Shown here: piece by piece, positions 47,581 to 54,997 of the stretch
Layout of the letters: each line of letters opens with the position of its first letter
Numbering within the stretch: position 1 is the stretch's first letter
Position numbers and translations under genes: made by a program
The notes under the pieces: generated by a model
Seen by the model: the letters and a program-made list of their open reading frames with translations, nothing else
Databases searched by the model: none
Told to the model about the DNA's origin: nothing
Assembly: GCA_963804375.1 (NCBI GenBank)
Contig: CAWDQE010000014.1
Coordinates: 1-64,000, forward strand
Direction: 5' to 3'
DNA length: 64,000 bases
Source of the DNA: JANXQG01 sp963804375
GTDB taxonomy: Bacteria; Planctomycetota; Planctomycetia; Pirellulales; Thermoguttaceae

Positions 47581-48795
47581 GTGCAACGAAATTTGATTTT
47601 TGGGGTGCTTCTCGGCGTGGGAATCGTGGCCCTCGACCTGCGGGGTACGACCGATTTACAGGCCGCCGAGAGGAAGATGGCACGCGAAGGGAACATCTGT
47701 CTCCGCGGCAGCCTGGCCAACGCAAGGATCCAGTTCGAGCGGACGAAGAAGGGGCACGTGGCCTTTATCGGTGGCTCGATCACCGAGATGGAAGGCTATC
47801 GGCCGATGGTCTGCGGGATCCTCAAGCGGCGGTTCCCCAATACCGAGTTCGTCTTCACAGCCGCCGGCATCGCGTCGACCTGCTCGACGACCGGCGCGTT
47901 CCGGCTGCAAAGCGACGTGCTCAGCAAGGGGCCGGTGGACCTGTTCTTCATCGAGTTCGCCGTCAACGACGACCAGGACGCGCACCACGCCCGCCGCGAG
48001 TGCATCCGCGGCCTGGAGGGCATTCTGCGTCAGGCACGACGACACAACCCGAAGATGGACATTGTGATCACGTACTTCGTCAATCCGGACATGATGGACG
48101 CCTATCGCGCCGGTCGCGTGCCGTTGTCCATCGCCAGCCATGAAGAGGTGGCCCGGCATTACGGCATCTCGACCATCCACCTCGCCAAGGAGGTAACGGA
48201 GCGCATCGCCGGAGGCGAACTGACGTGGGAGAAGTTCGGCGGCGTACACCCGGCTCCCTTCGGAAACGCCATTTGTGCCGGGATGATCGACGAGCTAATG
48301 AGCCGAGCGTGGAGCGAGCCGCTGGGGGCCAGCGCGGCGATGGTCGATTACCCGATGCCGCAGCCGCTGGACCCACTGTGCTATGCCAACGGCCGATTCG
48401 TCGATCCCAAGGAGGCATCCGTCAAGCAGGGCTGGCGGCTGGCTGTGCCGGCGTGGAAGGATCAGAAGGGCTCGACGCGAAGCCGCTTCACGCAGATCCC
48501 CATGCTCTGCGCGGACGAGCCGGGAGCGGAATTGACCCTCAAGTTCTCGGGCACGGCAGTGGGAGCCTATATTGTTGCCGGTCCGGACGCTGGCGTGGTG
48601 GAGGCCCGCGTCGATGGCCGGGAGGCGACGGAAGTAAACCTGCTGCACGCCTTCAGCAAGGGGCTGCACTATCCCCGCACCGTTATGCTGGGCACCGACT
48701 TATCTCCCGGCCCGCACACGCTGGTGCTCCGCATCAGCCCAAAGACCCAAGGGTCCGGCCACGCGATGCGGATCATGCAGTTCGTGGCCAATTAG
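47581..48795 (+). CDS. SGNH/GDSL-type hydrolase
   Basis: A 404-residue protein with the SGNH blocks of esterases acting on carbohydrates or lipids: block I FIGGSITEMEG (nucleophile in GGSIT), block III IEFAVNDDQD, and block V GGVHPAPFGN with the Asp/His pair position. A C-terminal beta domain (LTLKFSGTAVGAYIVAGPDA) follows. The start is taken as GTG 47581, since AGGAG lies 9 bases upstream; ATG 47572 would sit almost on that site. A weak signal peptide (FGVLLGVGIVALDL) suggests export. Confidence 0.78.
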   Translation: MQRNLIFGVLLGVGIVALDLRGTTDLQAAERKMAREGNICLRGSLANARIQFERTKKGHVAFIGGSITEMEGYRPMVCGILKRRFPNTEFVFTAAGIASTCSTTGAFRLQSDVLSKGPVDLFFIEFAVNDDQDAHHARRECIRGLEGILRQARRHNPKMDIVITYFVNPDMMDAYRAGRVPLSIASHEEVARHYGISTIHLAKEVTERIAGGELTWEKFGGVHPAPFGNAICAGMIDELMSRAWSEPLGASAAMVDYPMPQPLDPLCYANGRFVDPKEASVKQGWRLAVPAWKDQKGSTRSRFTQIPMLCADEPGAELTLKFSGTAVGAYIVAGPDAGVVEARVDGREATEVNLLHAFSKGLHYPRTVMLGTDLSPGPHTLVLRISPKTQGSGHAMRIMQFVAN

Positions 48796-49617
48796 GTTCT
48801 CGTGCTCTGCTACTCGTCCGGCCGCCAGATCACAATGCCCTTATGGTCACGCGGATGGCCTTCGATCTTGGACAGGTAGCGATGGAACGCCGTAGTGGTT
48901 ATTGCCGGCCGAAGGTTTGGATGTAAGCCAGTGACGGCGCCGGCGAATTAGACCTTGTTATCAAGAACAACATCTTGCGGCCGCAGCGGTCAGCCTGCCC
49001 ATCGGCACTGGAATTGTAAGAACCCTATGTCGGGCGCATGGCCGTTGAGCAGGGCTGAAAACTCCCGATCAGTCTCGGCCATGGTTGTGTTCACCACGAC
49101 CGGTCTGACCAACGCCAAGCTGGCAGGCTGAACGTGATGTAAGGCCCGCTGACGCCCTTCGGGCGTCGGATGGCCGTGGATCGACCCTGACCTAGATCGC
49201 GTCTACGGCGGGCGCTGGTAGCGCAGTGGGGTGATGGCCTTGGCTGACAGACGCCAAGGCCGCGGGTAGAATAGCGGTCATCCCGAACAGGCAAGCCGAC
49301 GAAGACACGCGCACGCCGGCCGAACTGCTCGACATCATCGAGCAGAAGGGCCGGGAGGTGGAAGCCGTGGTGGTGCTTCGCCCACTATAGACGCCGGTCG
49401 GGATGACCTCGCGGTGTGAAATCTGCAAGCCGGTCAAATTGTCCGGCCGCCACAGCCGGTAATTCATTTCCAAGAATAGAGTGACACGGTTGTCGTAGAG
49501 CGATTCGGGCTGCGGCGAGTAGTGCCCCTGTCGGGTGGCTTGCCCATAAACGCGCTATAAGGCCCGCTGGTGCGCCACAGCAGCCGGAGGGTGCCGCCCA
49601 ATCCCAGTATATGCAAA
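48796..49617. other. Non-coding stretch with decayed sequence
   Basis: No gene is recognised. Positions 48951-49040 resemble 41706-41795, including GACCTTGTTRTYAAGAAC and GGYACTGGAATT. A frame near 49300-49389 (+) encodes TPAELLDIIEQKGREVEAVV and then a stop, which looks like the end of a lost gene. Confidence 0.45.
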
Positions 49618-49652
49618 CGCCCTCAGCCCAGATGATCTGAGCCGAGGGCGCT
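49618..49652 (-). terminator. Terminator after the Ro60 gene
   Basis: On the minus strand GCGCCCTCGGCTCAG pairs with CTGGGCTGAGGGCG, giving a strong GC-rich stem, followed by TTTGC. It lies within 10 bases of the Ro60 stop and should end the whole array transcript. Confidence 0.7.
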
Positions 49653-49658
49653 TTCGCT

Positions 49659-51284
49659 TTACAACTCGACCTTCTCGACTTCGGCCACGAACCGGCCGTC
49701 GTCGTCGCCCAGGAACGAAGCCACGACGTTGAAGACGGCGTCACTGAAGCCGCCGACGTTCAGGATGTCGCTGCGATCCGGGGCCTGGGTGGTCGTGTAC
49801 GGCTGAAGGTCGATGCAGACCAGCTTCGGGCCTGCAGAACCCTTGCCGTGCAACTGGACCTGGTTGCGAACAAACGTCTGCCACTCGGTCATCACGGCCG
49901 TGGAGCCGTTCCGGCCTGTGCCGACCCAGCTCTCCTGGTCGCTCACCAGCACGCAACCAGCGAACTTCCGGTTGGCGTACCGGGCGTTGGCCGCCGCCAG
50001 CGGCAGCGAGCAGTTCGTGCCGCCACCGTACTTGGCCAGCCGCTCAGCCAAGCTGAGGACCGAGTCGCTCGGGTCAACCTTGGCCTCGTAGGCCGCCGTG
50101 TCGAACGGGATGACCACGCTGTCCGGGTTGCGCCGCAGGATGGCGGCGGCGAACAGGGCCGCCACGTCCACACAGCGCATCTTGCTCGTAGCACCCCGAC
50201 CACGGTTGCCCGTGACCGGCGAACCCATCGAGCCCGACACGTCCAGGCCGATCACGACCGGACCCGGCAACTCCGGGACGTTGCCGCAGGCGATCTCCGC
50301 CGCCTTGTGCAAGGCGGTCTTGATCTTCTGCGGAACCTCGTCGCTGGCGTGCATGTACGCGGCCAGGTACTGGTACGGGAACTGCCGCGAACGGCGGATC
50401 TCGTCCTGGTCGGCCAGCCGCGCCGCCACGTAATCGACCATCTCCCGGTTGGCATCCGGGCCGATGACGCCGTGGCGCACCAGCGTGTTGAGGTTCATCC
50501 GCAGGGCCTGCGGACCCATCTTCCGGGCAATGGCTGCCCAAACCGCCGTACCCTTGGCCGTGTCGGCCAGCAGGTCCCAGCGGACGTGCATGTTGCCGAG
50601 GATCAGGATCTGGGCCTCGGCCGACTCCGCCTTGCGGAACGCAGCCAGGGCCATGACCTCCTCCGGCAGGTCGGCCTCGGTGGCCGGTGCCCACTTCTCG
50701 ACCGGCTTGTCGGTCAGCCAGCCGAACAGCGCACGCCGGGCGTTATCGGCCGGGGTCGGCCGCGCCAGGCGCAGCACGTCCCGCAGGCTCGGATCGTTGC
50801 CAATCGAAGCCGACAGCAGCTTCTCGACCGAAGCCGAGTTCAGCCACCGCTGCACGGCCCGCTGGAGCGAGTACGACAGGCCCTTGCGGCCGAACTGGCC
50901 GGAGCGGACGAACTGCACCAGCGTGCGCAGGGTACGGCCGTTGTCCACGACGCGGTCGAAGACCTTGCGGAACAAGGCCGGGTCGCGCTTCGACAGGGCC
51001 AGCAGCAAGGCCACCGGCATGTCCTTCATCATGGCCCGCTCGCGGCTGTAGACCGCCAGCTTGGCCAGGAAGGTGTTGTCGGTCACCTGGTCCACGAGCG
51101 TCTTGAGCGTGGCAAGCTGCTCATCGGCCTGGGCGTAGTAGGTGCCGTTGAAGCAGCCGGTCGCAGCAAGCTGCGCCAGGGCGTGCTTCGGTTCCAGCGT
51201 GTAGGCCCGGCCGCCCGCCTCGTTGCGGGTGTCGGCGCGGACGAACCGGCTCTTCAGGCTTGCAAACAGACTCTTGTTGGCCAT
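49659..51284 (-). CDS. rsr: Ro60/TROVE-domain RNA-binding protein
   Basis: A 541-residue orthologue of Ro60 (bacterial Rsr), a ring-shaped protein that binds Y RNAs and misfolded or fragmented RNAs. The HEAT-like TROVE domain spans residues 1-340 (YTLEPKHALAQLAATGCFNG; DMPVALLLALSKRDPALFRK; QYLAAYMHASDEVPQ). A von Willebrand A domain follows with MIDAS motif GLDVSGSMGS and the threonine region GGGTNCSLPL. ATG 51284 has a near-perfect AAGGAGGTCAC upstream; the frame extends to 51419 but that part is Y-RNA sequence. It is the last gene of the minus-strand array, directly preceded by five Y-RNA-like genes. Confidence 0.93.
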   Translation of the reverse strand: MANKSLFASLKSRFVRADTRNEAGGRAYTLEPKHALAQLAATGCFNGTYYAQADEQLATLKTLVDQVTDNTFLAKLAVYSRERAMMKDMPVALLLALSKRDPALFRKVFDRVVDNGRTLRTLVQFVRSGQFGRKGLSYSLQRAVQRWLNSASVEKLLSASIGNDPSLRDVLRLARPTPADNARRALFGWLTDKPVEKWAPATEADLPEEVMALAAFRKAESAEAQILILGNMHVRWDLLADTAKGTAVWAAIARKMGPQALRMNLNTLVRHGVIGPDANREMVDYVAARLADQDEIRRSRQFPYQYLAAYMHASDEVPQKIKTALHKAAEIACGNVPELPGPVVIGLDVSGSMGSPVTGNRGRGATSKMRCVDVAALFAAAILRRNPDSVVIPFDTAAYEAKVDPSDSVLSLAERLAKYGGGTNCSLPLAAANARYANRKFAGCVLVSDQESWVGTGRNGSTAVMTEWQTFVRNQVQLHGKGSAGPKLVCIDLQPYTTTQAPDRSDILNVGGFSDAVFNVVASFLGDDDGRFVAEVEKVEL

Positions 51285-51296
51285 GTGACCTCCTTC

Positions 51297-51404
51297 AAAA
51301 AAAGATCCGACGAGGGGTGAGCAGAGTCGCCGTGCCTTGCGGCACTGGGAAGCTCCCGCTTCCCTGGCATCATGGTGGATGTACTCCACTCGGTCAGTCG
51401 GATC
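51297..51404 (-). ncRNA. Y-RNA-like gene 5, in the Ro60 leader
   Basis: The transcript starts with GATCCGAC and ends with its perfect complement GTCGGATC (8 bp). It is followed by seven T residues and, 4 bases on, the Ro60 ribosome site. Above the first stem an asymmetric loop is followed by GAGTGGAG/CTCTGCTC (8 bp) and TACATCC, as in the other four copies. Two GC-rich hairpins cap it. Stem, loop and position fit the Ro-binding stem of Y RNAs. The T7 makes it also look like a terminator or attenuator for Ro60. Confidence 0.75.
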
Positions 51405-51416
51405 GTGTTTCAAACG

Positions 51417-51557
51417 CACTCGACGAGGTGTTGGGCAGAGCTTTTCCCTGCGGGCGACTTATCATCACCCACAGGTTCCGGCCCCATGCGTTTCATCGAG
51501 GGGGCCGGGCGGGAATCGAACCTGCTTAGCCATGTACTCCACCACGGCAGTCGAGTG
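51417..51557 (-). ncRNA. Y-RNA-like gene 4 with tRNA-like module
   Basis: The ends pair perfectly (CACTCGAC with GTCGAGTG). A second helix GGTGGAG/CTCTGCC follows beyond an asymmetric loop. The top is a circularly permuted tRNA-like part: T-arm GCAGGTTCGATTCCCGC first, then an acceptor-like helix CCGGCCCC/GGGGCCGG closed by a 15-nt loop, then a long D-arm-like stem CCTGTGGG/CCCGCAGG. This is the layout I know from bacterial Y RNAs of the YrlA type. Confidence 0.8.
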
Positions 51558-51578
51558 TGTCTCCGTATGTATCAAAAG

Positions 51579-51713
51579 GACCGACGAAGTTGTGGCCAGA
51601 GGCTTACGTGCTCTGCCATTGAGCTACGGCGCAACAGTTGTCAGTAGCGCCGGTGGGACTCGAACCCACAACCACGGCATCCGAGTGCATGTACTCCGAA
51701 CCGGCAGTCGGTC
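51579..51713 (-). ncRNA. Y-RNA-like gene 3 with tRNA-like module
   Basis: The terminal stem GACCGAC/GTCGGTC is perfect. The 3' side of the asymmetric loop is ACAACTTC, the same as in gene 2. The top carries T-arm GTGGGTTCGAGTCCCAC, then acceptor-like CGGCGC/GCGCCG with a 14-nt loop, then D-arm TAGCTCAATGGCAGAGC. The tRNA parts thus come in permuted order (T, acceptor, D), with the Y stem taking the place of the anticodon arm. Confidence 0.85.
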
Positions 51714-51733
51714 TTTTATCTTTATCAATTAAG

Positions 51734-51799
51734 GCCCAACGAAGTTGTTGCCGAGACGTTCACTTAACAGGTGGATGTAGTCCCGGCAGGCAGTTGGGC
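51734..51799 (-). ncRNA. Y-RNA-like gene 2, simple hairpin
   Basis: Stem 1 GCCCAAC/GTTGGGC is perfect. After an asymmetric loop (TGCC on the 5' side, ACAACTTC on the 3' side), stem 2 TGCCGGGAC/GTCTCGGCA has 9 pairs. TACATCC and a small hairpin close it. No tRNA-like module is present. Confidence 0.8.
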
Positions 51800-51811
51800 T
51801 TTTCTAAGACC

Positions 51812-51879
51812 ATCCAACGAAGTAAAAGGTTCAGACAGGGTCATCTTCAAATGATGTAGTCCGAACCAAGCAGTTGGAT
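51812..51879 (-). ncRNA. Y-RNA-like gene 1, simple hairpin
   Basis: Stem 1 ATCCAAC/GTTGGAT is perfect. The asymmetric loop has TGCTT on the 5' side and TTTTACTTC on the 3' side. Stem 2 GGTTCGGAC/GTCTGAACC has 9 pairs, and CATC-ATTTGAA-GATG caps it. It is the first Y-like gene after tRNA-Cys. Confidence 0.8.
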
Positions 51880-51885
51880 AGTCAG

Positions 51886-51957
51886 AGGCACCGGTGGGAG
51901 TCGAACCCACTTGGAACTGCTTTGCAGGCAGCCGCCTTACCGTCTGGCTCCAGCGCC
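51886..51957 (-). tRNA. tRNA-Cys(GCA)
   Basis: Acceptor GGCGCTG/CGGTGCC; anticodon loop CTGCAAA; T-arm GTGGGTTCGACTCCCAC. No CCA is encoded. Last tRNA of the array, 6 bases before the first Y-like RNA. Confidence 0.88.
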
Positions 51958-51968
51958 ACGTCATTCAG

Positions 51969-52040
51969 TGTCCTCGCCAGGAGTCGAACCTGGTCCTCGA
52001 CCTTCGCAGGGTCGCGTGCGATCCGCAACACTCCGAGAAC
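51969..52040 (-). tRNA. tRNA-Arg(GCG)
   Basis: Acceptor GTTCTCG/CGAGGAC; anticodon arm CGACC-CTGCGAA-GGTCG. The GCG anticodon is unusual, since bacteria normally read CGN with ACG. Confidence 0.85.
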
Positions 52041-52051
52041 ATTCTTTCCAG

Positions 52052-52142
52052 CGCCCCGCCGAGGAATCGAACCCGGGCACCATGCGCAGCAGGGTCGGGC
52101 AGTTTCGAGGACTGCCATGCTCTTCCGGCACACCCGCAGGGC
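52052..52142 (-). tRNA. tRNA with anticodon TCG (Arg), C33, inserted variable-loop hairpin
   Basis: Acceptor GCCCTGC/GCGGGGC; anticodon arm GCAGT-CCTCGAA-ACTGC with C at position 33. The variable loop carries the hairpin ACCCTGCTGCGCATGGT. If the loop were shifted by one base it would read CGA (Ser), so the isotype is uncertain. Confidence 0.7.
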
Positions 52143-52153
52143 GTTCATTCAAG

Positions 52154-52225
52154 TGTCTCGACCAGGACTTGAACCTGGATCTGGACCTTCGGAGGGTCCT
52201 ATGCGATCCCTTGCACCATCGAGAC
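52154..52225 (-). tRNA. tRNA-Arg(CCG)
   Basis: Acceptor GTCTCGA/TCGAGAC; anticodon arm GGACC-CTCCGAA-GGTCC; T-arm CCAGGTTCAAGTCCTGG. Confidence 0.88.
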
Positions 52226-52231
52226 GTTTAG

Positions 52232-52323
52232 CATCCCGACCTGGAGTCGAACCAGGCGGGCACCGCCGCGTAGCGGTGGTCGGCTTTAGGAAAGCCCTAT
52301 GCGATCCGCTACACCATCGGGAC
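52232..52323 (-). tRNA. tRNA-Arg(CCT) with inserted variable-loop hairpin
   Basis: Acceptor GTCCCGA/TCGGGAT; anticodon loop TTCCTAA on a four-pair stem. The variable loop contains the hairpin ACCACCGC-TAC-GCGGCGGT. Confidence 0.75.
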
Positions 52324-52330
52324 AAACCAG

Positions 52331-52404
52331 AGCCGACGACTGGATTTGCACCAGCATCGAGCGGTTTACAGGACCGCCGCCTTTCTCAATCGAGCCACGT
52401 CGGC
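52331..52404 (-). tRNA. tRNA-Thr(TGT)-like, C33
   Basis: Acceptor GCCGACG/CGTCGGC; anticodon arm GCGGT-CCTGTAA-ACCGC (C at 33). The T-loop reads TGCAAAT, with G at the usual pseudouridine position 55. Confidence 0.75.
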
Positions 52405-52412
52405 AACTCAAG

Positions 52413-52484
52413 CACGAGCGCAAGGAGTCGAACCCCGTGCAGCAGGGTTGGAATCTGCTTCCTCTCCCAGGAGGACACTCCTGT
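52413..52484 (-). tRNA. Degenerate tRNA, possibly Trp(CCA)
   Basis: D-stem TCCT/AGGA, anticodon loop TTCCAAC on stem GCAGA/CCTGC (one mismatch) and T-loop TTCGACT are visible. The acceptor strands ACAGGAG/CGCTCGT pair only partly. It is the only Trp candidate of the array. Confidence 0.5.
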
Positions 52485-52486
52485 AT

Positions 52487-52510
52487 GGCCCCGGTCTTGC
52501 GGCCGGGGCC
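52487..52510 (-). terminator. GC-rich hairpin after the HNH gene
   Basis: GGCCCCGG-CCGCAAGA-CCGGGGCC is a perfect 8-bp stem 14 bases after the HNH stop. There is no T run, so it may be a processing or pausing hairpin rather than a full terminator. Confidence 0.6.
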
Positions 52511-52523
52511 ATCGGCGCGTCAA

Positions 52524-53115
52524 CTACTCTCGCAGCGTGACGTTCCAGTACGCTTCGCTGATGAACTTCGACCAGCTTTCCATCCGCATGCTGTGGTCCG
52601 CGTAGAGCGGCTTCCAGGCCGGACGGGCCGGCTTCTTCCTCACGCGCATCTTGGCCTGCTCCGGCGTGCGGTCGGCCTTCCGCTTGTTGCAGGCCATGCA
52701 GGCCAGCACGCAGTTCTCCCAGCTCGACACACCGCCTTGCGCGAGGCAAGACGTGGTCGATGGTCAGCTCCTCGCTGCCCGGTTGGGCACCGCAGTATTG
52801 GCAAGCGTAATGGTCACGCTTGAAAATGTTGCGGCGGCTGAACGTCACATGGGCGACCGGCAGCCGGTCATAGTCGCTCAGCGCGACCACTTCCGGCACC
52901 CGCAGCTTGAACCGCACCGCCTGGATGTGGTCCTCGCCCGCACGGGGCCGCAGCTTCGCCCAGTCTTCCCAGGTGTAAAGCTGGTAGTCCTTGGGGTCCA
53001 CGACGCGGGCCGACTCGTTCCACAACAGCACCAGCGCACGGGCCACCGTGGCCACGTTCACCGGTTGCCAGTTGCGGTTCAAAATCAGCGTCGGCCGTTG
53101 TAGTACCTTGGTCAT
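52524..53115 (-). CDS. HNH endonuclease inside the tRNA array, one frameshift
   Basis: About 196 residues. The N-terminus VLQRPTLILNRNWQPVNVAT is followed by RRNIFKRDHYACQYCGAQPG, then DHVLPRA, ENCVLACMACNKRKADRTPE. These are the Cys pairs and the H-N-H core of the HNH family, a metal-dependent DNA-nicking or RNA/DNA nuclease. The frame breaks at about 52735 within AAGGCGG; one extra G restores it, so either an error or a recent mutation. AAAGGA precedes ATG 53115. tRNA genes lie 22 bases upstream and 39 bases downstream. The target is unknown. Confidence 0.82.
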
Positions 53116-53137
53116 TGCTGCGTCCTTTCCATTCAGG

Positions 53138-53212
53138 GGTATCTGGCCGGGGTCGAACCGGCACCTTCTGGTTCACAGCCAGGCGTGCAGAAACCGCTAC
53201 ACCACAGACACC
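53138..53212 (-). tRNA. tRNA-His(GTG)
   Basis: Acceptor GTGTCTG/CAGATAC with an extra 5' G opposite C73, the His identity pair. Anticodon loop CTGTGAA. Confidence 0.88.
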
Positions 53213-53233
53213 ATATTCAACTGTCACGTACAG

Positions 53234-53305
53234 TACCCCGACCAGGAGTCGAACCCGGCTCACCTCGTTAGAAGCGTGGCATGACATCCGCTTCACCATC
53301 GGGGC
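53234..53305 (-). tRNA. tRNA-Arg(TCT)
   Basis: Acceptor GCCCCGA/TCGGGGT; anticodon loop CTTCTAA on stem CCACG/CGAGG with one mismatch. Confidence 0.82.
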
Positions 53306-53327
53306 ACATATAATCCAGCACACCAAG

Positions 53328-53414
53328 CGGAAGGCAAGGGAGTCGAACCCTCATCCCGTCGAACGGGAACCGCGTTAGCAGTGCGGCCCGGCCAACCGTA
53401 TCCGGCTACCTTCC
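53328..53414 (-). tRNA. tRNA-Ser(GCT)
   Basis: Acceptor GGAAGGT/GCCTTCC; anticodon loop CTGCTAA; long variable arm CCCGTTCGACGGG as in class II tRNAs. Confidence 0.85.
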
Positions 53415-53423
53415 ATACTTCAG

Positions 53424-53446
53424 TGGACCGACCGGGGATTGAACCC
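53424..53446 (-). pseudogene. 3' piece of tRNA-Ala(GGC) split by an IS4-type element
   Basis: This holds the 3' acceptor strand (TCGGTCC, discriminator A) and one copy of the 12-base duplicated T-arm sequence. Together with 54926-54985 it rebuilds a 71-nt tRNA with acceptor GGGCTGA/TCGGTCC. Confidence 0.85.
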
Positions 53447-54925
53447 AATACCGTTGAAATAGGCGCAAGTCACAGCCTCCGCTAAAGTTAGGGCTGGAAG
53501 TTCTACCCCTAGCAAGGAGGCTGTGACAATGGAGCAACAAGGACGTTGCGTGCTTCCGGCCGACGAAACGGGCCGGGTTTTAGATCGGCTGGCTGTCTTA
53601 GAAGAGATTATCAGACCGACAGACATTCGGCAAGTCCTGAAGGACACCGATCGTGTCAATCCGCGGGCTTGCAAGTTGACGCACGAAATTATGATGTGGA
53701 TTGTATTGGCGATGGGTATTTTCACCAAGTTGCCGATTCGTCAGGTGTTCAAGCACGCACGTCGGTTGCGCGGTCCTGTGGATACTCCCTGTCGCTCCGC
53801 GCTGTGTGTGGCGCGACAGCGGTTGGGCGTTGAGCCCGTACGAGAACTCTTTCAACGGACTGTTCGACCTCTGGCCACCCCGGAAACGCCTGGAGCGTTT
53901 TATTGCGGCATGCGATTGACGGCTGTGGACGGTACCCTTTTCGACGTCCCCGATACGCCGGCTAATGAGGCCGCGTTCGACCGCCCGTCGGGTAAACGTG
54001 GCGATGGCGCCTTTCCCCAAGTGCGTAAGTTGAGCTTGGTGGAAGTGGGAACCCACGTCGAGTTTGCTCTCGCCACGGGCTCCTATCGAACCAGCGAGAG
54101 GGCGCTGTTTCCCCAGTTGCTGCCGCACTTGCAGCCGGGCATGCTGCTGTTGTGCGACCGCGGCTTTTTCAGCTACGAACTCTGGAAAAGCCTGGTTTTG
54201 CGGGGCGTACATCTGCTGGTCCGGCTTCAGAAGGGCATGATCCTCAAGAAGATTGAGCAGCTTTCCGATGGCTCGTATCTGGCGAAGATTTATCCCAATG
54301 CACGCGCCCGAGAAAAGGATCGTCAGGGAATCGTCGTGCGTGTGATCAAGTACACGCTGAACGATCCACAACGTGTCGGCCATCAAGAAGAACACACGCT
54401 CCTTACCGATCTGCTGGACGCAAGCAAATATCCGGTGTTGGAATTGATCCCGGGGTATCATTGGCGTTGGGAACACGAACTTGGTTACGCTCAACAGAAG
54501 ACGTACCAAGACCCGCCGCGTGCCAGCAAGCCGACGCACCTCCGTAGCGAAACGCCGACGGGCGTACGTCAGGAAATCTATGCCTTGTCGTTGGCTCATT
54601 TTGTGATTCGCTCGCTGATGTTCCAAGCTGCCAGGCGGGCCGGGCTGGATACAGATCGCCTTTCGTTTACCGGATGTCATCAGACTCTCGAATGCCGGAT
54701 GCCGGAATGCGATAGCCGCTCTCCGCAGTCGTTTCAAACCTGGTATGCGGCGCTGCTGGATGAAATGAGCCATGAACGAACCGACCCCCGCCGCAACCGC
54801 GTCAATCCGCGTGTCATCAAACGGCAAGTGAAGAAATGGCCAAAGAAGCGACCGGAGCACCGACACCTGCCTCCTTTGACGAAAACCTTTATGGAGTCGG
54901 TAGTTATGCTTATTTGAACGGTATT
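53447..54925 (+). mobile_element. Complete IS4-family insertion sequence (1479 bp)
   Basis: The ends are 18-bp imperfect inverted repeats: left AATACCGTTGAAATAGGC, right (reverse complement) AATACCGTTCAAATAAGC, two mismatches. A 12-bp target duplication GGGATTGAACCC lies at 53435-53446 and 54926-54937. The target is the T-arm of a tRNA-Ala gene. A single intact transposase gene fills the element. Confidence 0.92.
53529..54917 (+). CDS. IS4-family DDE transposase
   Basis: A 462-residue transposase, intact, on the strand opposite to the tRNAs. It has an N-terminal IS4-type domain (EEIIRPTDIRQVLKDTDRVN; WIVLAMGIFTKLPIRQVFKH). The DDE residues are in LTAVDGTLFDVPDTP, LLLCDRGFFSYELW and, as the YREK-like region, QEIYALSLAHFVIRSLM or the preceding RWEHELGYAQQ. 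ATG 53529 has AAGGAGG 8 bases upstream. Being intact, with intact repeats and duplication, the insertion looks recent. Confidence 0.9.
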   Translation: MEQQGRCVLPADETGRVLDRLAVLEEIIRPTDIRQVLKDTDRVNPRACKLTHEIMMWIVLAMGIFTKLPIRQVFKHARRLRGPVDTPCRSALCVARQRLGVEPVRELFQRTVRPLATPETPGAFYCGMRLTAVDGTLFDVPDTPANEAAFDRPSGKRGDGAFPQVRKLSLVEVGTHVEFALATGSYRTSERALFPQLLPHLQPGMLLLCDRGFFSYELWKSLVLRGVHLLVRLQKGMILKKIEQLSDGSYLAKIYPNARAREKDRQGIVVRVIKYTLNDPQRVGHQEEHTLLTDLLDASKYPVLELIPGYHWRWEHELGYAQQKTYQDPPRASKPTHLRSETPTGVRQEIYALSLAHFVIRSLMFQAARRAGLDTDRLSFTGCHQTLECRMPECDSRSPQSFQTWYAALLDEMSHERTDPRRNRVNPRVIKRQVKKWPKKRPEHRHLPPLTKTFMESVVMLI

Positions 54926-54985
54926 GGGATTGAACCCGGATCTCCAGTTCGCCGAACTGGCGTCTTCCCATTGGACCATCAGCCC
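54926..54985 (-). pseudogene. 5' piece of tRNA-Ala(GGC), C33, split by the IS
   Basis: It holds acceptor 5' strand GGGCTGA, the D-arm, the anticodon arm CCAGT-TCGGCGA-ACTGG (anticodon GGC, C at 33) and the T-arm up to the second copy of the 12-base duplication. Confidence 0.82.
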
Positions 54986-54997
54986 GTATTCATGCAG

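Noticed and set aside
51874..52605. A 243-codon plus-strand frame, and many similar frames of 60-190 codons across 51.3-58.4 kb
   Set aside because: They run antisense across consecutive tRNA genes. Their repeated 'ESNP/GIEPA' peptides are only translations of the conserved T-arm complement.
53598..54971. A 457-codon minus-strand frame in the IS element
   Set aside because: It is antisense to the intact IS4 transposase, which has a proper start site and motifs.
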